NCBI RefSeq assembly: GCF_900100435.1
Contig: NZ_FNEX01000016.1
Span: 62,001-126,000, forward strand
DNA from: Pedobacter sp. ok626
GTDB taxonomy: Bacteria; Bacteroidota; Bacteroidia; Sphingobacteriales; Sphingobacteriaceae
Direction: 5' to 3'
DNA length: 64,000 nucleotides
A program made the position numbers and the translations under genes. Positions 24,501 to 32,537 of this stretch are shown one piece after another. The notes below the pieces were generated by a model. It searched no databases, had not been told where the DNA came from, and saw only the letters and a program-made list of their open reading frames with translations. How positions within the stretch are numbered: position 1 is the first letter of the stretch; each line of letters begins with the position of its first letter.

Positions 24501-25678
24501 CGTTTAAATATACACCCGATGGTGGAAAAATAAGCTTCGCTATCTATCTGGAAAATGAGCAGGTAAAAGTGGTTATTGCCGATACCGGTATTGGGATTCC
24601 TATAGAGGCACAAGATAAAATCTTTACTAATTTCTACCAGGTAAAATCGAGGGCGGTTACAGCTGAAGGTTGGGGAATAGGTTTGGCATTGGTTAAAAAT
24701 ATAGTAGACCTGCACAAAGGAGAAATTTCGGTTTCCAGCGTGCCGGCTATAGCTGGGGAAGGTGGAGAAACTAGTCTGACCGTTGTTCTTTTACTTGGTA
24801 AAGCTCATTTTACGGAGGAAGAGATGCTGAATCGGGATAGAATCATGACAGCTGTAGGGGATGTTGCTATATCAACGATCGCTGAAGCCGATGAGGAAAG
24901 AGAATCTATTCCTGAAGAGAAAAAATATACCATTCTGGTTGTCGAGGATAATGATGAATTGAGAGGTTTTATTGTGCAGTCGCTGCAAAATACTTATCAC
25001 ATTCTGGAAGGCCTGAATGGGCGGGAAGGTTGGGAGATGGCTATTGCACATGTTCCCGATGTGATTATTAGTGATGTGACCATGCCCGAAATGGACGGTC
25101 TGGAACTTTGTGCCAGATTAAAAAAGGAAGAAAGAACCAGCCATATCCCTGTAATTATACTTACTGCTATGGCATCGCAGCTACATTTGGTTAATGGATT
25201 GGAGGCAGGAGCCAATATTTATATTACCAAACCTTTCAGTATCCAGGTTTTGGAACTCAGTATCCGCAACATTTTACAGGGCCGCGAGGAGCTGAAGCAG
25301 AAATACATGCGTCAGGTAATGCTGACCCCGAGAAGGCTTGAAACAGAATCGCCAGAGGATAAGTTTTTGAACAGACTGATGCTTGTGATTGAGGAAAATA
25401 TGGAAGATCCTGATTTTAATGTGGGTAGCCTTGTTGAAGATATTGGAATGAGTCAGACAGTACTGTACAAAAAGATCAAAGCCATTACCGGTTTATCCAT
25501 TACAGATTTTATCAAATCACAACGATTAAAAAGAGCCGCTCAGTTATTGTCGGAGGATAAATTGAATATTTCGGAAGTAGCTTATTCTGTTGGTTTCAAT
25601 GATCGGAAGTACTTTAGTAAAGAGTTTCGCAAGCAATTTGGTGTAGCTCCCTCGGACTATGTTCAAAAAACAGATTAG
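21551..25678 (+). CDS. Hybrid two-component system sensor/regulator (HTCS)
   Basis: The 1375-residue protein combines all parts of a two-component system. A signal peptide (ending RSFAQ) is followed by about 14 propeller repeats (patterns like GNIWVGTTEGL) to roughly residue 690, a Y_Y_Y domain to 800, and one membrane helix at about 806-828. A histidine kinase follows with phospho-acceptor SHEIRTP near 865 and ILSNAFKYTPDGG, then a receiver with the VIISDVTMPEMDGL Asp near 1174 and a C-terminal AraC-type DNA-binding domain. I chose ATG 21551 because translation from 21503 adds 16 residues ahead of the signal peptide. In Bacteroidetes the periplasmic part binds an oligosaccharide released from the target glycan and the AraC part activates the adjacent locus, here chondroitin degradation. 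Confidence 0.94.
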   Translation: MTKPTNLHKIATRILLIVIFNCFFMRSFAQLSFDHLSVTNGLSQSTVLSICKDSRGYMWFGTRDCLNRYDGRGVKIYHTNPDDPSTISSEDYIYALLEDKKQNLWIGTQNGLNRYIPEKDAFERIPYNQNDPNSISDKIVLSIFSDSKGKIWFGTNLGLSMLENAASRKFKRFFQKDGLAGNSIYAVFGDSKGNIWVGTTEGLTRMTLKNGEYTFTTFRNNPADLNSISGNFIRTIVEDKQGRIWIGTEADGLNLFIPESASFKRFKYNPAEPHGLSNNIVRKVTVSKKGDLWVATMNGLNILNPHTLRFTDFKHDSDNRKSLSDNSIKDIYEDNQGSVWVGTNFGGVNVTHSNTIPFTVYKYNKYKNSISSDIISVIEGDEKGNLWIGTEGHGLNYFNTKTGEFKKYVNDARDPGSLGNNTIKAIYRDRKNRIWIGLFQGGLELFNPNTGKFKHYKPDPMNPRALSFGYVSSIAEDDQGRLLVGTSSKGLNVFDPEQENFSVISDVPTSSGLRLSSSYIRFAYTDSKKNLWVGTPRGLNLLKDQSKQFEFFFKGSSKDSLKSGQVNCIREDQQGNIWVGSLRGGLSLYHPKTNSFTTYTKANGMASDNIIDILEDNEGNLWLSTDRGLTKFDKQRKFFKNYNITDGLPANEFNVNSAYKDKSGKLYFGSYNGLVSFTPRDIKVNTHVPKIVFSGLKLFNKPVAINGPDHLLNQDISFTKEITFSAGQNIFTIDFLALSYIQPGRNKYAYKLEGFEKDWNYVNIPSATYTNLPSGKYRFLVKASNNDGLWNENPASLEIRILPPMWRTWWAYLLYFIAGSALLYFILRFSRRQQRLESELYYEHLNNERQQELYQMKLDFFTRISHEIRTPLTLIFAPLEKLINLTKENNTVNQQLTGIKRNTDRLLRLISELLDFRKIETGNAKLQVSEQELVSFCRGIYDAYESLAEIKNIDYSFSSTEPQIQVYFDVSQMEKVFFNILSNAFKYTPDGGKISFAIYLENEQVKVVIADTGIGIPIEAQDKIFTNFYQVKSRAVTAEGWGIGLALVKNIVDLHKGEISVSSVPAIAGEGGETSLTVVLLLGKAHFTEEEMLNRDRIMTAVGDVAISTIAEADEERESIPEEKKYTILVVEDNDELRGFIVQSLQNTYHILEGLNGREGWEMAIAHVPDVIISDVTMPEMDGLELCARLKKEERTSHIPVIILTAMASQLHLVNGLEAGANIYITKPFSIQVLELSIRNILQGREELKQKYMRQVMLTPRRLETESPEDKFLNRLMLVIEENMEDPDFNVGSLVEDIGMSQTVLYKKIKAITGLSITDFIKSQRLKRAAQLLSEDKLNISEVAYSVGFNDRKYFSKEFRKQFGVAPSDYVQKTD

Positions 25679-25771
25679 ACCCCCCTTTTGAACTGATTTG
25701 TCACCTTTTGTAGACGGATTAAAATGAATATTTGAATCTTGTATGAACCAAATTTCAGAAGAAGACCAAGT

Positions 25772-28700
25772 ATGAACCGTTTGCTTTTAGTTTTTTTATT
25801 TGTTTGTTGGCAGTCTGCCAGCAGTTATGCACAAATACAAACAGACATTTGCGAGAATAGTGTACCCAACAATTGGAAGGTTATTAATGGTAGCTTATCT
25901 ATAACCACCGACCATTTTAAATTGGGTAAACAATCCGTAAAGTGGGACTGGACAAGCGCTGAAAAAAGCATATTGAAAGTTGAGAATGCTGCATTCAAAG
26001 CCGTGGTCGCAAATCCAAGAAGTACTTTCGTGGTATGGATATACAACGAAATACCTGTAAATGATAAGCTGGTGTTTAAATTTGGTACTCAAGATAAAAC
26101 GGTTGCTAGTTTCGATTTTAACCTTAATTTTATGGGTTGGCGCACAGCTTGGGTAATGTACCATAGAGATATGCTGGGCGAGCCTCAGGCAGACATGGAT
26201 GTTATGACTGTATATGCACCTGCAACTGTAAAAAAGGGGAGCTTGTTTATTGATCAGTTGATGTATGATGTAACTATTAATCCACGTTCGCCAATGCGGG
26301 ACGAGCAATTGCCTTTTGTTAATCCAGAGGGAGATAAAGCTGCTAATGCACACTGGAACGCTTTGTACGCTTTTAATAGAACCCCAATATATTCACCCTT
26401 GAAAGGAAAATTGGAGCCAACTGAACGAACCGATATGGAGCAAATCAGCCAACGGTTTAAAGAACAGATTCTGACTTCAGAAAAAAACAATGGGAAAAAC
26501 GTAGTTCAAGATATTGAAAAGGCTTTTAGTTATTGGAATATTAACAGAAATGGCGGCCGAATAACGGGGCGACCAGTTTATTCTATGAATGATGTAGAGT
26601 TGGTGTCTCTATCGCAAACTGAAGGGCTGAAAGAAGCCAATCGCCTATCAGGTATAAAACGATATACTCAACTGATGTTACAGGTTGCTCAAACCTATCA
26701 AACTTCATCAGATGCAATAATTAAACAAAGACTGGAGCGCATTTTTATGGATATGCTGGATCATCTTGAAGATCAGGGCTGGGCTTATGGCAGTGGTATG
26801 GGCGCATTGCACCACCATGGTTACAATCTTGAAGGCTATTATTCGGCTTGTTTGCTCATGAAAGATGTGATCAAAAAACAAAATAAGTTAGATCGCACAT
26901 TTAAAAGCATGGCTTGGTTTAGTGGCTTAGGGCGTACTTTTCAGCTCCCTTCCGAATTGCCATCTTCTAACATTGATGTATTCAATACCTTGCTGGGGAG
27001 TATGCTATCTGCTATTCTGGTGATGGATGATACACCAGAGAAACTACGTTATCTGAATGCTTTTTCGAAATGGTTGTCTAAAAATATCGAGCCTGACCAT
27101 ACTATTGAAGGAGCTTTTAAACCCGATGGTGCTGTTTTTCATCATGGTAATCTTTATCCAGCTTATGGTATTGGCGGTTATACAGGGATTGCCCCAATTG
27201 TATATGTGCTTAGTGGAACTTCATTTAAGGTAGCGCAACAAGCACATGAAAGTCTACGAAATAGTTTACTCATGATGCATTATTATACCAATCCTTATAA
27301 GTGGCCAATTAGTGTGTCTGGTCGTCATCCGACTGGAAACTGGCGTATTCCCGATGCACCTTATGCCTATATGGCGATGGCTGGAACTCCTGATGGTAGC
27401 TTAGAAACTGATACACTTATGGCCTCGATATATCTGAAGCTTAATGGCAATAAGCAAAATAAATGGACCACTGCTTTTAAAAATAGCCAGATTAAGCCAA
27501 TAGGTTATACCAGTGGGCACTGGAATCTTAATTATGGTTTGTTTGATATACACCGTCGTCAGGATTGGTTGCTTACCGTACGCGGTCACAATCGGTATTT
27601 CATTAGCCATGAGTCCTATCCAGGTGCAAATATGTATGGTCGATATCTGGCTTATGGACAGTTGGAAGTGCTGTTCCCTGAAACCAAGGCTGATGATGGC
27701 AGCAACTTTAAGGATGAGGGCTGGGACTGGAACAATATTCCGGGGACAACAACTTTACATCTACCTTTAAATAAGCTGCGGGCTAACATCATCAATGCTG
27801 ATGATTATAGTGGAATAGAAGAAATGTTGATCTCCGACGAGCGTTTTGCAGGTGGCACAACATTTAAGAAACAAGGTATGTTTGCCATGAAACTACATGG
27901 TCATGATAAATATGATATGGGGAGTTTTGGAGCCACCAAATCTTGGTTTATGTTTGATAACCTGGTTGTCAATTTAGGCTCAGGCATTCAAAATGCCATA
28001 CCAGCATATCCGACAGAAACGACCTTATTCCAAAATTACCTGAAAGATTCGGCAGATGTGCTCAACATAAATGGTACAGCTATAAATTCATTCCCGTACA
28101 CCAGAAAAGGGGAAGCAGGAAAGCCTTTAAGGATCATGGACAACCGAAGTATTGGTTACTATATCCCCGACGGTGGAGACGTATTGTTAACAAAAACAAC
28201 ACAAGTTTCACGTGACCAGAAGGATAGCCGTAAAACCACTGGTAATTTTGCTAAGTTAATCTTACGACATGGAAATGCGCCTTTAGATGCCGGATACGAA
28301 TATACAATGTTGATAAAGACGGATAAGCAAGCATTAGAAACCTTAGCTTTGTTGCAGCAAAGTACTAAACCCGTGTATAAAGTTTTACAAAGGGATAGCA
28401 CGGCGCATATTGTATGGTATGCTCCACAGCAGATTACTGCAATCGCCGTTTTTGGAATTAATCACAACCTCTCTGATTCTTTACTGATGGGCAATAATAG
28501 GCCATGTTTGCTGATGTATCAGCAAAATGGGGAACAATTGTCGATTTCGGTTACGGATCCTGATCTTGCTTTTTATGAGGGGCCAGATGATAGTCCCTTA
28601 ACGGTAGATGGCAAAAGAAAAGAAGTGAGTATTTACTCCCGTAACTGGTACCGTTCTCCGGCTAAACCATCAGTGATGAAGCTGTTGATTAAAGGTAGTT

Positions 28701-28840
28701 GGGATGTAAAAGGAGTTACAGATGGCTTGCAGGTAAGTTTGCAGCCCGATGGTAACACCTTGCTTAGTGTGAAATGTGCAGACGGGATAGCCTCAAAAAT
28801 TGAATTGTTTAAAAGAAAATTAAAGGAGAATATAAAATGA
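25772..28840 (+). CDS. Polysaccharide lyase family 8, chondroitin ABC lyase-like
   Basis: The 1022-residue exported enzyme starts at an ATG with a signal peptide (MNRLLLVFLFVCWQSASSYA); a TTG at 25739 would add 11 residues ahead of it. An N-terminal carbohydrate-binding-like domain (residues about 25-170) precedes the helical PL8 catalytic domain, which has GALHHHGYNLEGYYSACLLM near residue 349, followed by the beta-sandwich domains (about 600-1020). Size and domain order match ABC-type lyases, which cleave chondroitin and dermatan sulfate by beta-elimination, leaving unsaturated uronic acid. It is exported, probably to the periplasm. The sulfatase gene overlaps its end by four bases (ATGA), so they are co-translated. 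It starts the enzyme operon, about 90 bases after the HTCS gene. Confidence 0.88.
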   Translation: MNRLLLVFLFVCWQSASSYAQIQTDICENSVPNNWKVINGSLSITTDHFKLGKQSVKWDWTSAEKSILKVENAAFKAVVANPRSTFVVWIYNEIPVNDKLVFKFGTQDKTVASFDFNLNFMGWRTAWVMYHRDMLGEPQADMDVMTVYAPATVKKGSLFIDQLMYDVTINPRSPMRDEQLPFVNPEGDKAANAHWNALYAFNRTPIYSPLKGKLEPTERTDMEQISQRFKEQILTSEKNNGKNVVQDIEKAFSYWNINRNGGRITGRPVYSMNDVELVSLSQTEGLKEANRLSGIKRYTQLMLQVAQTYQTSSDAIIKQRLERIFMDMLDHLEDQGWAYGSGMGALHHHGYNLEGYYSACLLMKDVIKKQNKLDRTFKSMAWFSGLGRTFQLPSELPSSNIDVFNTLLGSMLSAILVMDDTPEKLRYLNAFSKWLSKNIEPDHTIEGAFKPDGAVFHHGNLYPAYGIGGYTGIAPIVYVLSGTSFKVAQQAHESLRNSLLMMHYYTNPYKWPISVSGRHPTGNWRIPDAPYAYMAMAGTPDGSLETDTLMASIYLKLNGNKQNKWTTAFKNSQIKPIGYTSGHWNLNYGLFDIHRRQDWLLTVRGHNRYFISHESYPGANMYGRYLAYGQLEVLFPETKADDGSNFKDEGWDWNNIPGTTTLHLPLNKLRANIINADDYSGIEEMLISDERFAGGTTFKKQGMFAMKLHGHDKYDMGSFGATKSWFMFDNLVVNLGSGIQNAIPAYPTETTLFQNYLKDSADVLNINGTAINSFPYTRKGEAGKPLRIMDNRSIGYYIPDGGDVLLTKTTQVSRDQKDSRKTTGNFAKLILRHGNAPLDAGYEYTMLIKTDKQALETLALLQQSTKPVYKVLQRDSTAHIVWYAPQQITAIAVFGINHNLSDSLLMGNNRPCLLMYQQNGEQLSISVTDPDLAFYEGPDDSPLTVDGKRKEVSIYSRNWYRSPAKPSVMKLLIKGSWDVKGVTDGLQVSLQPDGNTLLSVKCADGIASKIELFKRKLKENIK

Positions 28841-30237
28841 AGAATACAATGATGTGTGCATTGCTGGCTATGTTTTCAGTAGGCGGAGCGGTAGCACAAA
28901 ATAAGTCTTCAAATAAACCCAATGTAATTGTCATTGTCAGTGATGATGCGGGATATGTTGACTTTGGATGTTATGGTGGTAAACAGATTCCAACACCAAA
29001 TATTGATGCTATAGCCCGTCAGGGTATCCGTTTTACGGATGCTTATGTTTCTGCCTCGGTATGTGCGCCTTCAAGAGCTGGTATTTTAACAGGCCGTTAT
29101 CAACAGCGTTTTGGCTTTGAGCACAACACCTCTAATTTGGTTGCTCCTGGATATAAAATTACCGATGTAGGTATGGATCCATCAGAGCAAACGATTGGTA
29201 ATGAGATGCAGGCCAATGGTTATAAAACCATTGCCATAGGTAAATGGCATCAGGGCGATGAGCCAAAGCATTTTCCGCTAAAGCGTGGTTTTGATGAATT
29301 TTATGGTTTTACAGGTGGTCATAGGGATTTCTTTGCCTATAAAGGCGCGCGTACCAACGAACATGCGCTGTATAACAACAATGAGATCGTTCCAGAAAGT
29401 AATATCACTTATTTAACAGATATGTTTACTGATAAGGCAACTAGCTTTATCACCGAAAACAAGGACAAACCCTTCTTTATGTATTTGGCTTACAATGCTG
29501 TTCATACGCCTATGAATGCTAAGAAAGACTTGATGGAGCGCTATGCCGGTATTCAAGATACTGGTAGAAGAGCCTATGCAGCAATGATGACTTCTTTGGA
29601 TGACGGTGTTGGACGAGTAATGGCTACTCTGAAACAGCAAAAGCTGGATAAGAACACCATCATTATTTTTATCAATGATAATGGTGGTGCTACAGTAAAC
29701 TCTTCTGATAACGGGCCCTTGCGTGGTATGAAAGGATCAAAATGGGAAGGCGGTATCCGTGTAGCTATGATGATGAAATGGCCGGGACATATTGCCGAAA
29801 ATAAAACCTACAGTCGCCCTGTAAGTTCATTAGATATATTGCCTACCTCAATTGCAGCCGGTAATGGTAAACAAAAGGGAAGTAAAAAGTTAGATGGGGT
29901 AAGTCTATTGCCGTATCTGACTGGCCAGAATAAGAAATCTCCGCACGAGGCTCTTTATTGGAGGAGAGGAATAGCTGCAGCTATGAGAGAAGACAACTGG
30001 AAATTGATCCGTGTACAGGACAATATTTTGCTTTTCGACCTGAATAAGGATATTTCTGAAACTACCAATCTCGTGCAAAAGTATCCAGCTAAAGTAAAAG
30101 AAATGCTCGCCAAGCTTGCCCAGTGGGAAAAGGGACTGGATAGCCCACATTGGACCAGTGCTTATGGAGATCAGAACCAGATCATGAAACACCGCATGGA
30201 GACTACTGGACGTGACATGGAAAGAATGTATCCTTAA
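28837..30237 (+). CDS. Exported sulfatase, S1 family
   Basis: The 466-residue protein has a signal peptide (to about residue 20) and the sulfatase core. A metal-binding DD lies at 36-37 (VIVSDDAGY). The active-site motif is C76-A-P-S-R80 followed by AGILTG, where the Cys is converted to formylglycine. Later elements are IGKWHQGD, PFFMYLAYNAVHTP and FINDNGGATVNSSDNGPLRG. Being sandwiched between two chondroitin lyase genes, it most likely removes a sulfate from chondroitin/dermatan oligosaccharides; whether 4-O or 6-O cannot be read from the sequence. Activity needs a maturation enzyme, which is not encoded in this window. It is the only sulfatase of the locus. Confidence 0.93.
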   Translation: MKNTMMCALLAMFSVGGAVAQNKSSNKPNVIVIVSDDAGYVDFGCYGGKQIPTPNIDAIARQGIRFTDAYVSASVCAPSRAGILTGRYQQRFGFEHNTSNLVAPGYKITDVGMDPSEQTIGNEMQANGYKTIAIGKWHQGDEPKHFPLKRGFDEFYGFTGGHRDFFAYKGARTNEHALYNNNEIVPESNITYLTDMFTDKATSFITENKDKPFFMYLAYNAVHTPMNAKKDLMERYAGIQDTGRRAYAAMMTSLDDGVGRVMATLKQQKLDKNTIIIFINDNGGATVNSSDNGPLRGMKGSKWEGGIRVAMMMKWPGHIAENKTYSRPVSSLDILPTSIAAGNGKQKGSKKLDGVSLLPYLTGQNKKSPHEALYWRRGIAAAMREDNWKLIRVQDNILLFDLNKDISETTNLVQKYPAKVKEMLAKLAQWEKGLDSPHWTSAYGDQNQIMKHRMETTGRDMERMYP

Positions 30238-30266
30238 TCAAATAAACCAACGAAAATTATAGCTCA

Positions 30267-32375
30267 ATGAAGAGAATATTGTTAATCGGGGTATTAACCC
30301 TAAGTATGTTGACCTCGAGACCGGCCAAGGCGCAATCTGGTGATGCAGCTGGATTAATTATGCAAAGAATTGTATTGGATCTTAGAAAACCAATACAGAG
30401 TGTAGATAAAGCTGCGGAAAAGAATCTAGCGACTTTGCAGGCTAATGGGAGCTGGAAGGGTATAGATTATACCGCTAAAACCATTGCCAAATGGGAGCCA
30501 GGTGATCATTTGGTAAAATTAGAGAGCCTTGTTCAGGCTTATGTGACAAAAGATAGTCGTTATTTTAGCAATGACCAGGTACTTGAAGCCATTACCCTTG
30601 CGTTGAAACATTGGTACGATCAGGATCCGAAAAGTAGCAACTGGTGGCATAATGAAATCGCTACTCCTCAGGCTATAGGCGAATTGTTGATTCAACTCCG
30701 TAATGGTGAAAGTAGAATCCCTGCTGATTTAGAGAGCTCACTGATTGAAAGAATGAAGCGTGGTGACCTAGCAAAACAAACTGGAGCGAATAAAACAGAT
30801 GTCGCACTGCATTATTTTTATAGGGCTTTGTTGACTAATAATCAAGCTTTATTGGCTACTTCATCTGTAGAGTTATTTGATCCAATTAGGTTGGTACATT
30901 ATGATGAGGGCTTGCAATATGATTATTCTTATTTGCAGCATGGTCCGCAACTTCAAATATCAAGTTATGGCGCGGTATATATTACCGGGATATTGAAAAT
31001 GATTAATTACGTACAGGGAACGCCATATGCAATCAGCAATGAAAAATTACAGCTATTCTCTAAATACTACCGTGAGACTTATTTAAAAGCGATTAGAGGT
31101 AGTTATATGGACTTTAATACGGAAGGGCGTGGGGTGAGCAGGCCTAATATTTTAAGGAAGAATACCGAGAAAACCAGATTAATTACAGCGGTTCTCGTTG
31201 ATCCATTACATGCGGATGAATGGAAAAGTGCAATTGCAAGAACAGATAGCTCAGCAGCGCCGGATTATAAAATTGAACCATTGCACAAGCAATTCTGGAT
31301 TGGGGATTATGTAATGCATCTAAGACCTGGTTATTCTTTTAACGTAAGGATGGTGAGTAATCGGACTAAACGTAGTGAGTCTGGAAACAAAGAGAATTTA
31401 TTTGGTAGGTACCTGTCTGATGGTGCGACCAATATTCAGGTTCGTGGACCGGAGTACTACAATATTGTGCCGATCTGGGAATGGGATAAGATTCCGGGAA
31501 CAACAACAAGAGATTATGCGGAAGATCGTTTGACTACCAAGTTTTGGGGCGAAGATGGTAGTACTGATTTTGTTGGTGGTGTTTCTGATGGTGTATATGG
31601 TGCAAGTACTTATACATTAAATTACGATAGTCTCTCTGGAAAAAAGGCCTGGTTCTTTTTTGATCAGGAGATTGTATGTCTGGGAGCAGATATTCGTAGC
31701 AATACACCGGAGTCGATTGTAACTACTGTTAACCAAAGCTGGTTAAACGGTGATGTACAAGGTTCTGCTATAGAGGGCAAGTTCGGTAAGGGGAAAACGG
31801 AAGTATTTAAAAATGATCATCAAAGCTGGATCTTACACGATGGCATCGGTTATGTATTTCCTGAAGCTGCGGATATAAGTTTGAGTATCAATACTCAGAA
31901 AGGGAGTTGGTACAAGATCAATAATGCAAATTCAAAGACGGAGCTTTCTGGGAATGTTTTTAAACTATGGATTAATCATGGTGCAAAACCAGAAGCTGCA
32001 AAGTATGCTTATGTAGTTTTACCAGGTATTAAAAATACTACACCTTTAGTCAATTTTGGAAAGTCAGGGATTCAGATTTTAGCCAATACGCCCCAAGTCC
32101 AGGCCGTAAGTAATGAGCCGTTAAATATGGTGCAGGCGATCTTTTATGAGCCCGGCGTATTAAAGGCATCAGCCTATACCATTAAGTCGGATAAGGCCTG
32201 TGCACTGTTAATTAAATCCCTGAATGGTAAGGTAGTGATCTCTGTGGCAGACCCAAAACAAAAAGAAAGAAATGCTGTGATTAGCATCACAAATAACAAG
32301 GATGGGAAGACAACCGATTACCCGGTTAGTTTCCCTCAGCAAGCGTTTGCCGGCGCTACGGTAATGCTTAAATAA
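30267..32375 (+). CDS. cslA: Chondroitin AC lyase (PL8)
   Basis: The 702-residue exported protein is closely similar along its length to chondroitinase AC of Pedobacter heparinus, as I remember that sequence. The catalytic residues fall on identical numbers: N175 (TGANKTD), H225 (YLQHGP), Y234 (ISSY), R288 and R292 (EGRGVSRP) and E371 (RSESGNKEN). The signal peptide ends near AKA-Q23. The enzyme cleaves chondroitin 4- and 6-sulfate by beta-elimination. It follows the sulfatase by 29 bases and ends the first enzyme operon, before a terminator hairpin. Its presence beside an ABC-type lyase gives complementary cleavage of dermatan-containing and plain chondroitin regions. Confidence 0.96.
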   Translation: MKRILLIGVLTLSMLTSRPAKAQSGDAAGLIMQRIVLDLRKPIQSVDKAAEKNLATLQANGSWKGIDYTAKTIAKWEPGDHLVKLESLVQAYVTKDSRYFSNDQVLEAITLALKHWYDQDPKSSNWWHNEIATPQAIGELLIQLRNGESRIPADLESSLIERMKRGDLAKQTGANKTDVALHYFYRALLTNNQALLATSSVELFDPIRLVHYDEGLQYDYSYLQHGPQLQISSYGAVYITGILKMINYVQGTPYAISNEKLQLFSKYYRETYLKAIRGSYMDFNTEGRGVSRPNILRKNTEKTRLITAVLVDPLHADEWKSAIARTDSSAAPDYKIEPLHKQFWIGDYVMHLRPGYSFNVRMVSNRTKRSESGNKENLFGRYLSDGATNIQVRGPEYYNIVPIWEWDKIPGTTTRDYAEDRLTTKFWGEDGSTDFVGGVSDGVYGASTYTLNYDSLSGKKAWFFFDQEIVCLGADIRSNTPESIVTTVNQSWLNGDVQGSAIEGKFGKGKTEVFKNDHQSWILHDGIGYVFPEAADISLSINTQKGSWYKINNANSKTELSGNVFKLWINHGAKPEAAKYAYVVLPGIKNTTPLVNFGKSGIQILANTPQVQAVSNEPLNMVQAIFYEPGVLKASAYTIKSDKACALLIKSLNGKVVISVADPKQKERNAVISITNNKDGKTTDYPVSFPQQAFAGATVMLK

Positions 32376-32384
32376 ATTGAGATT

Positions 32385-32436
32385 GAGGGTGATAAGGTGT
32401 TTAAGCAGCCGTTTTGACTAATTATTACCCTCTTTT
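32385..32436 (+). terminator. Probable terminator after cslA
   Basis: GAGGGTGATAA and TTATTACCCTC pair over 11 bp (one G-T) with a 26-base loop, followed by TTTT. It would separate the lyase/sulfatase unit from the susCD unit, which then needs its own promoter in 32437-32537. Confidence 0.5.
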
Positions 32437-32537
32437 AAATTAATTAGTGCCCCTTTTTTAATCTTATTGATGCTCAAATTTGATTGTAGTAATCCCAAGG
32501 TTACGAGAGAGTATACCAAATTTAAACTTATTGATGT

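Noticed and set aside
25729..25738. Promoter of the ABC-type lyase at AATATTTG after TTTTG
   Set aside because: The box deviates from TAnnTTTG and the spacing is only roughly right, so I did not list it as a feature.
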